From the NCBI GenBank assembly GCA_947500055.1, contig CANMQO010000003.1, positions 351,134-415,133 on the forward strand: a stretch of 64,000 nucleotides of DNA, written 5' to 3'. The stretch comes from an uncultured Paracoccaceae bacterium (GTDB taxonomy: Bacteria; Pseudomonadota; Alphaproteobacteria; Rhodobacterales; Rhodobacteraceae). Positions 19,873 through 29,600 of the stretch are shown piece after piece. The stretch's first letter is position 1. The number at the start of each line of letters is the position of its first letter. A program made the translations under genes and the position numbers. The notes under the pieces were generated by a model. The model worked only from the letters and a program-made list of their open reading frames with translations. It was not told where the DNA came from and searched no databases.

Positions 19873-20862
19873 ATGAAACCAACCACTTATCTGCCAGCTG
19901 TTGCGGGACTTGCACTTTGTGCCACCGGCGCTTTGGCGGACACACCCGTCTTGCAAGTCTACACCTATGACAGCTTCACCAGCGAATGGGGGCCCGGCCC
20001 GGCGGTCGAAGCCGCCTTTGAAGAAACCTGCGCCTGTGATCTGCAATTTGTCGGCGCGGGCGACGGAGCGGCCTTGCTGGCGCGCCTGCAGCTCGAAGGG
20101 CCGGGAACTGACGCCGACATCGTGCTGGGGCTGGACACCAACCTGACGGCAGCCGCACGCGAAACCGGACTCTTTGCACCACACGGGGTTGATGCGGACC
20201 TGTCACTGCCCATCGCATGGGACGATCCCGACTTTCTGCCATTCGACTGGGGTTATTTTGCCTTTGTCGGCAACGTGGGTGACACCGCCCCCGCATCCCT
20301 GCGCGAACTGGCCGATAGCGAGGCCAAGATCGTCATTCAGGACCCGCGCTCATCCACCCCCGGTCTGGGGCTACTGATGTGGGTCAAGGCGGCTTACGGG
20401 GATGAGGCCGCCGCAATCTGGGCAGATCTGGCGGATAATATCGTGACCGTGACGCCCGGCTGGTCCGAAGCTTACGGTCTGTTCCTGGATGGGGAGGCTG
20501 ACGCCGTCCTGTCCTACACCACCTCCCCCGCCTACCATCTGATCGCAGAGGAAGACGCCAGCAAGATCGCCTGGAGCTTCACCGAAGGGCATTACCTGCA
20601 AGTCGAAGTTGCGGGCAAGGTTGCGGGCACCGATCAATCCGACCTCGCTGATCAGTTCTTGGCCTTTATGGTCAGCGATGGATTCCAAGGCGTGATCCCA
20701 ACCACCAACTGGATGTACCCGGCGGCCACACCGGCGGACGGGCTGCCAGACGGGTTCGAAACCTTGCTGACGCCAAAAAAGGCGCTGCTCTTTTCGGCTG
20801 AAGAAGCCGCAGAAAAGCGCGATGCGGCATTGGAAGAATGGCGCACAGCCCTGTCACAATGA
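19873..20862 (+). CDS. thiB: Thiamine ABC transporter substrate-binding protein
   Basis: A 329-residue periplasmic protein with a signal peptide ending ALA near residue 22. The mature start LQVYTYDSFTSEWGPGPAVEAAFEE is typical of ThiB, with CDLQFVGAGDGAALLARLQLEG and a Trp-containing ligand region (PGWSEAYGLFLDGEADAVLSYTTSP) further on. The ATG at 19873 has GGAGGA seven bases upstream. It is the first gene after the TPP riboswitch and overlaps thiP by four bases (ATGA). Confidence 0.93.
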   Translation: MKPTTYLPAVAGLALCATGALADTPVLQVYTYDSFTSEWGPGPAVEAAFEETCACDLQFVGAGDGAALLARLQLEGPGTDADIVLGLDTNLTAAARETGLFAPHGVDADLSLPIAWDDPDFLPFDWGYFAFVGNVGDTAPASLRELADSEAKIVIQDPRSSTPGLGLLMWVKAAYGDEAAAIWADLADNIVTVTPGWSEAYGLFLDGEADAVLSYTTSPAYHLIAEEDASKIAWSFTEGHYLQVEVAGKVAGTDQSDLADQFLAFMVSDGFQGVIPTTNWMYPAATPADGLPDGFETLLTPKKALLFSAEEAAEKRDAALEEWRTALSQ

Positions 20863-22367
20863 CACCACGCTGGCCCGGCATTCTTGCGGGGATGCTGGTG
20901 CTGGCGTTGACCCTTGGCACGCTGGCCGCTGTTGGCTGGCGGGCCGAATGGGATGGCGGGCTGGGGGCGGCTGATTGGGCCGCAATCCGTTTCACCATCC
21001 TGCAAGCGCTCGCCTCCGCGGCGATCAGCGTCACACTTGCGATACCAGTGGCGCGGGCGCTGGCTCGGCGGCAATTCAAAGGGCGGGGCGCATTGATCAC
21101 CCTGCTGGGCGCGCCATTCCTGTTACCGGTCATCGTGGCGGTGATCGGATTGCTCGCTATCTTCGGGCGGGGCGGGCTGCTGAACGATGCCTTGGCCGCC
21201 ATCGGGCTACCTACATTTTCGATCTACGGCTTTCACGGGGTCGTGCTGGCCCATGTCTTCTTCAACCTGCCACTGGCGACACGGCTGATCCTGCAAGGCT
21301 GGCTCGCCATCCCGGCAGAACGGTTCCGGCTTGCCGCAACGCTCAACACATCGATCTGGCAGATGCTCGAACGGCCCATGCTGCGCAGCACCCTACCCGG
21401 TACATTCCTCGTGATCTTTTTGATCTGCCTGACCAGCTTTGCCGTCGCGCTCACGCTCGGCGGTGGGCCACGAGCCACCACGGTGGAACTGGCGATCTAT
21501 CAGGCACTGCGTTTCGATTTTGATCTTGGGCGGGCAGCCTTGCTGGCCGGGGTGCAATTCAGCCTCTGCGCTGTCGCGGCCTTTATCGCTTGGAAAGTCA
21601 CCAAGCCGGATATGCTCAGCGGCGGACTCGACCGGGTGACCCAACGCTGGAACCTGCCCGCGCCGGTCTGGGACGGCCTAGCCATCGGTGCTGCCGCCGC
21701 CTTTCTGCTCCTGCCGCTTGGCATGATCGCGGTGCGCGGGATGCCGGGGCTGCTGGACCTGCCGTCTTCGATCTGGCAAGCAGCCTTTCGGTCGGTCATC
21801 GTGGCAACCATCTCATCCGCCCTTTGCATCACCCTTTCGCTGTCGCTCGCCCTCTGGCAAAGTCGATTTGTCAGCATCATCGGGGCCTTGCCACTGGCCG
21901 CCTCCGGGCTGGTTGTCGGCGCCGGGGCCTTTGTCATCGTCTATCCGTTCATCAATCCGGCAGAACTGGCGCTGGTTGTCACGGCATTCGTGAATGCCAC
22001 CTTAGCACTGCCATTCGTCTTGCGGTCCATCGGGCCAGCCGTGGCGGATGTGCAGCACGATTTCGGGCGGCTGGGGGCGACATTGGGGCTGGGGCCTGTG
22101 GCATGGCTGCGGATCGTGATGCTGCCCCGGATCAGACGCCCCTTGGGTTTCGGTGCAGGACTGGCCGCCGCGCTCTCCATGGGTGATCTGGGCGTAATCG
22201 CCCTTTTTGCGGGGCAAGCACAGGAAACGCTGCCTTTGGCGATGTTCCGGCTGATGGGGGCCTATCAGATGCAGGCAGCAGCGGCAGCCGGGCTCTTGCT
22301 GCTGGCGCTCAGCCTTGCAATGTTCTGGATCTGCGATCAGGGGGGCAGGGCCAATGCTGACATGTGA
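20859..22367 (+). CDS. thiP: Thiamine ABC transporter permease
   Basis: A 502-residue membrane protein with about twelve hydrophobic segments and two binding-protein-dependent transport domains, as in the fused ThiP. The cytoplasmic coupling loops are visible as RFRLAATLNTSIWQMLERP and DFGRLGATLGLGPVAWLRIVMLP. ATG 20859 overlaps the thiB stop (ATGA), which fixes the start. It imports thiamine or its phosphates together with ThiB and ThiQ. Confidence 0.93.
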   Translation: MTPRWPGILAGMLVLALTLGTLAAVGWRAEWDGGLGAADWAAIRFTILQALASAAISVTLAIPVARALARRQFKGRGALITLLGAPFLLPVIVAVIGLLAIFGRGGLLNDALAAIGLPTFSIYGFHGVVLAHVFFNLPLATRLILQGWLAIPAERFRLAATLNTSIWQMLERPMLRSTLPGTFLVIFLICLTSFAVALTLGGGPRATTVELAIYQALRFDFDLGRAALLAGVQFSLCAVAAFIAWKVTKPDMLSGGLDRVTQRWNLPAPVWDGLAIGAAAAFLLLPLGMIAVRGMPGLLDLPSSIWQAAFRSVIVATISSALCITLSLSLALWQSRFVSIIGALPLAASGLVVGAGAFVIVYPFINPAELALVVTAFVNATLALPFVLRSIGPAVADVQHDFGRLGATLGLGPVAWLRIVMLPRIRRPLGFGAGLAAALSMGDLGVIALFAGQAQETLPLAMFRLMGAYQMQAAAAAGLLLLALSLAMFWICDQGGRANADM

Positions 22368-23043
22368 AAACCTGACCTTGACCCAAGGCGATTTTCAGCT
22401 GCACGCCGACCTGTCTTTCCAGCCCGGCGGGATCACCGCGCTGGTCGGGCCGTCGGGGGCGGGCAAATCGACGCTCTTGTCGGCGCTTGCGGGGTTCATG
22501 GCACCAAGCAGCGGCAAGGTCAGTTATGACGGGCAGGACCTGACCGGCACTGCACCCGGAGCCCGCCCGATCAGCATCCTCTTTCAGGACAATAACCTGT
22601 TCCCGCATCTGACCATCGGTCAGAATGCCGGGCTGGCACTGCAACCAAGGCTACGGTTGGATGAAAATCAAAAGACCCGGGTCGCAACAGTGCTGGATCA
22701 GGTTGGGCTGTGCGGCATGGGTGACAGAAAACCCGCCTCCCTATCCGGTGGGCAACAAAGCCGGGCTGCACTTGCTCGGGTCCTGTTGGCGGACAGGCCG
22801 GTGATTCTGCTTGATGAACCCTTCGCCGCCCTCGGCCCCGCCTTGCGGTCTGAAATGCTCGATCTTGTGCAAAAAACCCTTCTGGAACCGGACCGGACCG
22901 TTATCATGATCACCCACGACCCCGCTGACGCCCAGCGCGTGGCAACCAAAACAGCGTTGGTTGCGGATGGGGTCGTCCATCCAGCCGCCCGAACTGATCA
23001 GCTTTTCGCGGCACCGCCACCGGCATTGGCCGCCTATTTATGA
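22354..23043 (+). CDS. thiQ: Thiamine ABC transporter ATP-binding protein
   Basis: A 229-residue ATPase. Walker A GPSGAGKST is at residues 32-40, the signature LSGGQQSRAALARVL near 130, and Walker B VILLDEPFAALGP near 150, where ThiQ has LGP in place of the usual LD. ATG 22354 overlaps the end of thiP by 14 bases. It powers thiamine import and ends the riboswitch-controlled operon. Confidence 0.93.
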   Translation: MLTCENLTLTQGDFQLHADLSFQPGGITALVGPSGAGKSTLLSALAGFMAPSSGKVSYDGQDLTGTAPGARPISILFQDNNLFPHLTIGQNAGLALQPRLRLDENQKTRVATVLDQVGLCGMGDRKPASLSGGQQSRAALARVLLADRPVILLDEPFAALGPALRSEMLDLVQKTLLEPDRTVIMITHDPADAQRVATKTALVADGVVHPAARTDQLFAAPPPALAAYL

Positions 23044-23081
23044 CGTTTCCTATCATGCGGCGCGGGTCCTGCAGGGCAACC

Positions 23082-23146
23082 GCGTCCCGGGCTTGACCCG
23101 GGACCTTCTGGTTGACGTAGAGGCCCCGGGTCAAGCCCAGGGCGGG
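23082..23146. repeat. Imperfect long palindrome, related to the 3.8-kb element
   Basis: The left half around 23084-23104 (GTCCCGGGCTTGACCCGGGAC) and the right half around 23122-23145 (GGCCCCGGGTCAAGCCCAGGG) are near-perfect reverse complements around a spacer of about 18 bases, and the left half is itself partly palindromic. It lies between the convergent thiQ and petC genes. Its core resembles the arm of the repeat at 3817-3874, which suggests a family of dispersed palindromes at gene ends. Confidence 0.7.
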
Positions 23147-23223
23147 TTTTCTATGTCCGCCGTCGCCGTATTTTTGAGGTTCTGACAGGACACCCCGTTG
23201 CGCATTATCCCATGAACGCGAAA

Positions 23224-23244
23224 GGCCCGCCAAACCGGCGGGCC
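23224..23244 (-). terminator. Hairpin terminator of petABC
   Basis: GGCCCGCC (23224-23231) pairs with GGCGGGCC (23237-23244) around a five-base loop. On the minus strand it follows the petC stop by about 23 bases and is followed by a short TTTC stretch. It likely ends the petABC transcript. Confidence 0.7.
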
Positions 23245-23267
23245 ATTCATCATTCCTGGCACCTGAC

Positions 23268-24128
23268 TTAGTGCTTTTTCTTCTTATGCGGCGCCCAAAG
23301 ACGCTTGTTTGTCAGATACAGCAGAACAGACAGCACGGTCAGGAAGATGACACCGGTCAGACCCGCCTGTTTGCGGGCCATCATCTTGGGTTCCGCTGTC
23401 CACATCAGGAAAGCGGAGACGTCTTCTGCTACATGGTGAAGGTCGGATGCATGGCCATCCGCATAGACAACGTCATCACCATAAAGCGGTGGGGCCATTG
23501 CGATCCAGCTACCAGGAACCTTGTGCTTGCCATGGTCATCTTTGCAGCTATCGGGGAAACCGCCAGCTGCGAAGGCTGTGTTGTAGTAACCCTCCATAGG
23601 CTCACCTTCCAGCGCGCATTCTGGTTCTTCTTCATAACCCGTTAGAAGCGATACAATATATTCAGCGCCACCCATACCTTTGACGAACTGGTTTATGCCA
23701 GTGCCATAGGGGCCGTGGAAACCAGCACGAGCTTTAGCCATCAAGCTAAGGTCCGGTGCATTGGACAAGGACGAGGCCGGGAAACGATCTGCCGGGGTTG
23801 CAGGGCGGAAATCTCCCTCACCGTCAAACAGGCTTTGATCGAAGATTTCAAAGTTCTCTGCATAAGCGCGCACCTGATCTTCAGGAAGTGCAGGGCCACC
23901 CTCATCATGCAAGGTACGGAACGAGATCAGTTCCAGACCGTGACATGCCGAGCAGATTTCAGTGTAGACCTGCAATCCGCGCTGCAATTGCATCTGGTCG
24001 AAGCTGCCAAACGGTCCCTCAAACGAGAATGCAACATCTTCGATATGGGTTTCGACCTCGGCGGCTACGGCTTGGCCCGTCGTCAGCGCCAGTGCCGTTG
24101 CAGCGGTTAATGTGAGTTTACGGAACAT
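23268..24128 (-). CDS. petC: Cytochrome c1 of the bc1 complex
   Basis: A 286-residue precursor. The Sec signal ends near residue 23 (AVAA), the covalent haem site CSACH is at 59-63, and a single C-terminal membrane anchor ([19 protein letters not shown]) precedes a Lys/His-rich tail. ATG 24126-24128 gives [15 protein letters not shown], the expected signal peptide; a longer frame begins upstream. Cytochrome c1 passes electrons from the Rieske centre to cytochrome c. Last gene of petABC. Confidence 0.95.
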   Translation of the reverse strand: MFRKLTLTAATALALTTGQAVAAEVETHIEDVAFSFEGPFGSFDQMQLQRGLQVYTEICSACHGLELISFRTLHDEGGPALPEDQVRAYAENFEIFDQSLFDGEGDFRPATPADRFPASSLSNAPDLSLMAKARAGFHGPYGTGINQFVKGMGGAEYIVSLLTGYEEEPECALEGEPMEGYYNTAFAAGGFPDSCKDDHGKHKVPGSWIAMAPPLYGDDVVYADGHASDLHHVAEDVSAFLMWTAEPKMMARKQAGLTGVIFLTVLSVLLYLTNKRLWAPHKKKKH

Positions 24129-24145
24129 TGTTGTTTTGTCCTTTC

Positions 24146-25495
24146 TCACTCGGCCGGTTTCGCAAGGGTCGAGGACCCCGCGTCATTGGGCGCATAGTGG
24201 GCGTTGAAGTCGTCTTCGATGGTGGCTGGAGGCGCTGTTGGCTTTTCGATGACACCCAGCAGTGGCAGGATCACCAAGAAGTAAGCGAACCAGTAAGTGG
24301 CACCAAGCAAGGCGATATAGGGGTAAATCCCTTCAGCTGGACGGGCGCCGACCCACATCAAAATGACGAAATCGACGGCCAGCAGCCAGAACCACCATTT
24401 GAACATCGGCCGATAGCGGCCAGAGCGAACCGATGACGTATCCAGCCACGGGGCCAGCGCTATCACCACGATCGCGCCGAACATTGCGATCACACCAAAG
24501 AACTTCGCGTCAACGATGCCGAAGCTCAGCCAGTTTACGGCGATCACGACCCAGACCTCTTGATCAAAGGCACGCAGAATGGCGTAGAACGGCAGGAAGT
24601 ACCATTCAGGGACGATATGGGACGGCGTCGCCAGCGGGTTGGCAGGAATATAGTTGTCGGGGTGCCCCAGGTAGTTCGGCATAAAGCCCACAACTGCCAT
24701 GAACACTGCCATGATGACCGCTAGCGCGAAGAGATCCTTGATCACGAAGTAGGGCCAGAATGGCAGCGTATCCTTTGCCGCATCTTCTTTGCTTGTGCGG
24801 CGGACCTCTACCCCGGTTGGGTTGTTGTTGCCGGTCGAGTGGAACGCCCAGATATGGACGGCCACCAGACCTGCGATCACGAATGGCAGCAAATAGTGAA
24901 GCGAGAAGAAACGGTTCAACGCGGGCTGATCAATGGCCCCATTTGGCGTACCCAATAGCCAGACTTGCACGCTTTCGCCGACAAACGGGATCGCACCAAA
25001 CAGGCCGGTGATCACCGCCGTCCCGTGGAACGACATCTGACCCCATGGCAACACGTAGCCCATAAAGGCGGTGCCCATCATCAGCACGTAAATCAGCATG
25101 CCGACAATCCATGTCACCTCACGTGGAGCCTTGTATGACCCGTAGTAAAGGCCACGGAAAATATGCAGATACACTGCAAAGAAGAACAATGAGGCGCCAT
25201 TCATGTGGAAATAGCGGATCATGTGGCCACCATTCACGTTACGCATGATGTGCTCAACCGACTGAAAGGCCATATCGACATGCGGCACGTAATGCATAAC
25301 CAGCACGATGCCCGTGACAATCTGCAAAACCAGCGTGAAAGTCAGGACAATTCCCCAGATCCACATCCAGTTCAGGTTCTTGGGCGTCGGGATCATTAAG
25401 GTGTCATACAACAATCCGACGATTGGCAGACGCGAATGCAGCCACTTTTCACCGTTTGACTTAGGTTCATAATGGTCGTGGGGAATACCAGCCAT
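24146..25495 (-). CDS. petB: Cytochrome b of the bc1 complex
   Basis: A 449-residue integral membrane protein holding haems bL and bH and the Qo and Qi sites. Visible motifs are the haem-ligand histidines in [14 protein letters not shown] and [10 protein letters not shown], the [14 protein letters not shown] loop and the Qo-site motif [13 protein letters not shown]. Full length, with a C-terminal extension typical of proteobacterial forms. The gene lies between the Rieske and c1 genes, 12 bases after petA. Confidence 0.96.
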   Translation of the reverse strand: MAGIPHDHYEPKSNGEKWLHSRLPIVGLLYDTLMIPTPKNLNWMWIWGIVLTFTLVLQIVTGIVLVMHYVPHVDMAFQSVEHIMRNVNGGHMIRYFHMNGASLFFFAVYLHIFRGLYYGSYKAPREVTWIVGMLIYVLMMGTAFMGYVLPWGQMSFHGTAVITGLFGAIPFVGESVQVWLLGTPNGAIDQPALNRFFSLHYLLPFVIAGLVAVHIWAFHSTGNNNPTGVEVRRTSKEDAAKDTLPFWPYFVIKDLFALAVIMAVFMAVVGFMPNYLGHPDNYIPANPLATPSHIVPEWYFLPFYAILRAFDQEVWVVIAVNWLSFGIVDAKFFGVIAMFGAIVVIALAPWLDTSSVRSGRYRPMFKWWFWLLAVDFVILMWVGARPAEGIYPYIALLGATYWFAYFLVILPLLGVIEKPTAPPATIEDDFNAHYAPNDAGSSTLAKPAE

Positions 25496-25507
25496 GGTTC
25501 TCTCTCC

Positions 25508-26071
25508 TTAACCGAGTTGGATCGTTGTTTCGTCCGCGAAGGACGCAACAGGCACAGGAAGGTTACGCGGGGCTGGTCCCTTGCGGATGCGGCCCGCCGT
25601 ATCGTAATGCGAACCGTGGCAAGGGCAGAACCAGCCGCCGAAGTCACCCGCTCCATCGCCTAGCGGCACACAACCCAAGTGTGTACATACGCCCATCTGC
25701 ACCAACCAGACACCATCTTCGGTCAAGGCCCGGTTCTCGTCGGTTGCTTCCGCCTCGTCACCAAGGTTTGCATTTTCGGCACCCTGATCAGGAAGTTCGG
25801 ACAATGGCACTGCACGCGCCTCATCGATTTCGTCCTGGGTCCTAGCACGAATGAAAACCGGCTTACCCTGCCACAGAACGGTGATCTGCGTGCCGGGTTC
25901 AACCGCGCTGACATCGACGCGAATCGATGCGAGCGCCAGAACATCCGCCGACGGGTTCATCTGGTTGACCAAGGGCCAAACAGCGGCGCCCGTCAGGACA
26001 GCGCCAGCCCCGGCAGTTGCATAATAAAGGAAGTCTCGACGGGTGCCGGGATTTTCGTCTGCATGTGACAC
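25508..26071 (-). CDS. petA: Rieske iron-sulfur protein of the bc1 complex
   Basis: About 187 residues. The [2Fe-2S] ligands are in CTHLGC and CPCHGSHYD. The N-terminal anchor begins with [17 protein letters not shown], a Tat-type twin-arginine signal that stays as the membrane helix. I favour the GTG at 26071 because GGAG lies nine bases upstream and family members start at SxAD; an ATG nine bases earlier (26080) is the alternative, but its GGAG is too close. First gene of petABC. Confidence 0.93.
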   Translation of the reverse strand: MSHADENPGTRRDFLYYATAGAGAVLTGAAVWPLVNQMNPSADVLALASIRVDVSAVEPGTQITVLWQGKPVFIRARTQDEIDEARAVPLSELPDQGAENANLGDEAEATDENRALTEDGVWLVQMGVCTHLGCVPLGDGAGDFGGWFCPCHGSHYDTAGRIRKGPAPRNLPVPVASFADETTIQLG

Positions 26072-26488
26072 GGGATACATCTCCGATATTCATGGGCTTT
26101 TTTGCCCGCACAAGAAACTTACCTGATGTTTCCATCAAGCATTTTGGGCGCTGTTTATCCATCTAATCCTGATCAGTCCAGCGGACATTAGGGCGCAGCC
26201 ATGGGTTGGCCGTACTGTTGCAGCAAAACTAGTGGCACCAGCACGAAATCAATTGGTCGGATGATTCTTGGCAAAGGTGGTCAGGTTCGCGGCAATTTGG
26301 GTGCCTATGCATTTGAAATATGAGCCGAATTCCGCCGAAAATCGCCGAAACCACTGCGAATTCAAGCGAGTTGTGACGATGCCGACACAGACCTAAGTTG
26401 TTAGTTAGGATTCACTTAATGATTTGTTGTCATGGTCAGTCGGGCCTCCTAATTCTGGGATCAGACCACTCACGCCGGGACGAAACAG
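26072..26488. other. Intergenic region between petA and the outer-membrane gene
   Basis: About 417 bases between two divergent genes. It should hold the petABC promoter and that of the barrel gene. Apart from short GCCGAA(A/T)-type repeats near 26330-26350 I see no RNA gene or open frame I would support. Confidence 0.4.
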
Positions 26489-27139
26489 ATGAAACGCGCG
26501 CTTGCTGCCAGCATTTGCACCATCATGATTGCACCAACGGCTGCTTTTGCAGAGGTTGAGGTGAGTCTTTACGGCGGCGTGCAATCGGCCCCGGCGTCCG
26601 ACGTCTCGATTCGCGGGGACGACGTGATCGCGGATGATGACTTTTCCCAGGATTGGGAAGGGCGGTCCGCAGACGCTCCAATTTACTACGGCATTCGGGC
26701 TACGCGGTGGCAATCTGATACATTTGGTTATGGCATTGATTTTGCTCACAACAAAATCTACCCAAAAGATGACGATCTTCCTGCAGGCTATGACGTTCTG
26801 GAGTTCACGGACGGGCTGAACACGCTCACCGTCAACGCCTATAGGCGCTGGTCCGGGGCGTTTGGTGACGTGTCGCCATATGTCGGCGGCGGCCTCGGGG
26901 TGGCATTGCCGCATGTCGAAGTAACCAACGGGGCATCTGAGACGTTTGAGTACCAACTGACGGGTCCCGCAGCTACATGGATCGCGGGTGCGAGCTATCC
27001 CATAAATGACCAATGGTCTGTCTTTGGCGAGTACAAGGGGACATTCTCCTCGAATACCGCAGACCTGGATACCGGCGGGACACTTGAAACGGATGTCGTG
27101 ACAAACGCCGTAAATCTCGGCGTGAGCTTCAATTTCTAA
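26489..27139 (+). CDS. Outer-membrane beta-barrel protein, LpxQ (lipid A oxidase)-like
   Basis: A 216-residue protein with a signal peptide ending AFA near residue 22 and a mature start VEVSLYGGVQSAP. The chain alternates strands, has YYGIRATRWQ, then EFTDGLNTLTVNAYRRW, YVGGGLGVALPHVEV and ends in aromatic NLGVSFNF, as outer-membrane barrels do. The order of these segments resembles, from memory, lipid A oxidase LpxQ of rhizobia, which turns the proximal glucosamine of lipid A into 2-aminogluconate. The barrel call is firm; LpxQ is a probable but unverified assignment. Confidence 0.62.
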   Translation: MKRALAASICTIMIAPTAAFAEVEVSLYGGVQSAPASDVSIRGDDVIADDDFSQDWEGRSADAPIYYGIRATRWQSDTFGYGIDFAHNKIYPKDDDLPAGYDVLEFTDGLNTLTVNAYRRWSGAFGDVSPYVGGGLGVALPHVEVTNGASETFEYQLTGPAATWIAGASYPINDQWSVFGEYKGTFSSNTADLDTGGTLETDVVTNAVNLGVSFNF

Positions 27140-27324
27140 GCTGGGCACCTCAACCCCGGAAGATTCGCAGTTAGTCAATGACTGACTACACGCCGCATCA
27201 TCCGCGCGTCAGGCAGGTCGTGAAAGTAGCCCTTTCCGGTTCGTCGCAAAACTTCCGTTGAACTGTGACATGTGACAATTCATCCTGTAAGACAGTGAAA
27301 GGCATAATTTATCAAGGTTTTCCC

Positions 27325-28764
27325 ATGACCAATTCATCAGTAACCCCAGTCATATTGTGTGGCGGCTCCGGAACCCGTTTGTGGCCCCTCTCACGTAAAA
27401 GCTACCCAAAGCAATTTGTGGAACTCATGGGGGAAGAAACGCTGTTTCAGGCGTCTGCCCGTCGCATGTCAGGCACCTCCGATGGGCTGACCTTCAACGC
27501 GCCGCTGGTGCTAACAAATTCTGATTTTCGGTTCATTGTCACTGAACAATTACAGGCGATTGGCATCGATCCGGGAGCGGTCCTGATTGAGCCGGAGGGA
27601 CGCAACACTGCTCCGGCCATCCTGGCCGCAGCTCTGTATATTCAACAGAGTGATCCCGATGGTATCATGCTCGTCGCCCCGTCCGATCACGTTGTTCCGG
27701 ATCATGGCGCGTTCCATGCTGCTATTTCAACAGGAATTGCCCCTGTACTGGCCGGCGACCTGGTGACCTTTGGCATCGCCGCCACACATCCTGAAACCGC
27801 TTATGGTTATCTGGAGTTGGCAGAAAAGCCCCTCCCGGATGCACCGGTCAAACTCACGCAATTCGTGGAAAAACCAGATGAAACCAATGCCGCTGAAATG
27901 CTGGCTCAAGGTAATTACCTTTGGAACGCTGGGATCTTTCTGTTCAAAGCTTCAGACATTGTCGCGGCGTTTCAAAAACATGCAACATCGCTGCTGGACC
28001 CGGTAGAAGAGGCGCTGCGCTGCGCACAAACCGATCTGGGTTTTCTCCGACTCGAACCCACATCCTGGGCGAAAGCCGACAATATCTCAATCGATTATGC
28101 CGTGATGGAACACGCCGACAACCTATCGGTTGTCAGCTACACATCCGAATGGTCTGATCTGGGTGGCTGGGATGCGGTGTGGCGCGAAAGTGGCCCGGAT
28201 GCTAATGGCGTTGTGACCTCCAAAGGGGCGACCGCCATTGAATGCCACAACACCCTGCTTCGGGCTGAGGGTGACAGGATGGAAATCGTCGGTATTGGCC
28301 TGGATAACATTATGGCTGTAGCGATGAACGATGCAGTTCTGGTGGCAGACATGTCACGCGCACAGGACGTCAAACTCGCCGTTTCCGCATTGAAGGAAAA
28401 AGAGGCCGTCCAAGCCACACAATTTCCCAAAGATCACCGCCCATGGGGTTGGTTCGAGAGTCTGGTTGTGGGGGACCGGTTCCAGGTCAAGCGTATCCTC
28501 GTCCATCCGGGCGCATCACTAAGCCTGCAAAGTCATTTTCACCGATCCGAGCATTGGATCGTGGTTGAGGGTACGGCAAAGGTCACCATTGATGATGACG
28601 TGCGACTGGTTACAGAAAACCAATCTGTATATCTGCCACTGGGTTGCGTGCACAGAATGGAAAACCCGGGTAAAGTACCGATGGTTCTGATCGAGGTGCA
28701 AACCGGTGCATATGTCGGCGAAGACGACATTGTCAGGTATGAAGACGTGTATGCACGGAGCTAG
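27325..28764 (+). CDS. manC: Mannose-1-phosphate guanylyltransferase / mannose-6-phosphate isomerase
   Basis: A 479-residue bifunctional enzyme. The N-terminal nucleotidyltransferase has the GGSGTRLWPLSRKSYPKQF motif near residue 15 and FVEKPD near 175; the C-terminal cupin-type isomerase domain starts at RPWGWF and has QSHFHRSEHWIVVEGTA with its metal-binding histidines. It makes GDP-mannose from mannose 1-phosphate and can isomerise fructose 6-phosphate. ATG 27325 fits family starts. The adjacent export genes and the mutase at 13.4 kb suggest a role in mannose- or fucose-containing polysaccharide. Confidence 0.93.
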   Translation: MTNSSVTPVILCGGSGTRLWPLSRKSYPKQFVELMGEETLFQASARRMSGTSDGLTFNAPLVLTNSDFRFIVTEQLQAIGIDPGAVLIEPEGRNTAPAILAAALYIQQSDPDGIMLVAPSDHVVPDHGAFHAAISTGIAPVLAGDLVTFGIAATHPETAYGYLELAEKPLPDAPVKLTQFVEKPDETNAAEMLAQGNYLWNAGIFLFKASDIVAAFQKHATSLLDPVEEALRCAQTDLGFLRLEPTSWAKADNISIDYAVMEHADNLSVVSYTSEWSDLGGWDAVWRESGPDANGVVTSKGATAIECHNTLLRAEGDRMEIVGIGLDNIMAVAMNDAVLVADMSRAQDVKLAVSALKEKEAVQATQFPKDHRPWGWFESLVVGDRFQVKRILVHPGASLSLQSHFHRSEHWIVVEGTAKVTIDDDVRLVTENQSVYLPLGCVHRMENPGKVPMVLIEVQTGAYVGEDDIVRYEDVYARS

Positions 28765-28964
28765 GGCGGCATGGCTATCCGTCGATTATGTATATGTTTG
28801 CCGTGGTCTAAATGGCACAAACGCAGGCGCCGGGAACATGCTGCCTGCCGCAATGAATGATTTTCCTTTCAGAATTGCGGTGTCTGCGGCATAGTTAACT
28901 CAAAAAAGGGCGGTTGAAGTCTGACGAAATCTTGGGCTTCGCACAACGGTTTTGGGGATTTGGT

Positions 28965-29570
28965 ATGAAACGTCTATTTTTTCTGATTTGCGGTCTTATG
29001 CTGACCGCCTCAACGACATTCGCGCAAGGAAACTATTTTGTCCAACCGGGCGACACATTGCGGATTGAAGTACTTGAAGACAGCAACCTGAATCGCACAG
29101 TCCTTGTTACGCCAGATGGTCGTTTTGCATTCCCATTTGCTGGAACGCTGCGCGCTTCCGGACGCACTGTTGAGCAAATCCGCCGCTCCGTCATCGCAAG
29201 TATAAAAGATAGTTTCGCCTCCGAACCCACGGTCTTTGTGTCAGTCGCCGCCTTGCGATTGCCCGAAGAAATGGAAGAAGAAGAACCGGTAACAATCGAC
29301 GTCTACTTCCTGGGCGAAGTGAATACGCCCGGCTTGGTTTCAGTAGAACCGGGTACAACGTTTTTGCAAGGGTTGTCACAGGCCGGCGGGTTCACAAACT
29401 TTGCTGCAACGAAACGCGTGCAGTTGCGCCGGACCGACAGTCGTACAGGTCAGCAAACTGTAACGACAATCAACTACCGCGCATTATCGGAAGGGGCAGC
29501 GCTAAGCCGATCCATCCGGCTCTATGATGGCGATGTTATCTTGATCCCTGAGCGGCGCTTGTTTGAATAG
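28965..29570 (+). CDS. Short polysaccharide export protein (OPX family) without lipobox
   Basis: A 201-residue protein with a Sec signal peptide ending TFAQ near residue 20. Residues about 22-110 are the Poly_export domain (FVQPGDTLRIEVLEDSNLNRTVLVTPDGRF and FAGTLRASGRTVEQI), followed by one SLBB-like domain (YFLGEVNTPGLVSVEPGTTFLQGLSQAGG). It has no lipidated cysteine and lacks the C-terminal part that forms the membrane pore in Wza. Such short forms are thought to need a separate outer-membrane barrel, and the next gene is one. ATG 28965 is chosen for its signal peptide. Confidence 0.8.
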   Translation: MKRLFFLICGLMLTASTTFAQGNYFVQPGDTLRIEVLEDSNLNRTVLVTPDGRFAFPFAGTLRASGRTVEQIRRSVIASIKDSFASEPTVFVSVAALRLPEEMEEEEPVTIDVYFLGEVNTPGLVSVEPGTTFLQGLSQAGGFTNFAATKRVQLRRTDSRTGQQTVTTINYRALSEGAALSRSIRLYDGDVILIPERRLFE

Positions 29571-29600
29571 TAAATGACGTGGTCGGAATTTGGGGGTCTT

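Noticed and set aside
26405..27178. A 257-residue minus-strand frame opposite the outer-membrane barrel gene
   Set aside because: The plus-strand gene has a signal peptide, barrel strands and an aromatic end; the antisense frame has none of these and no known family.
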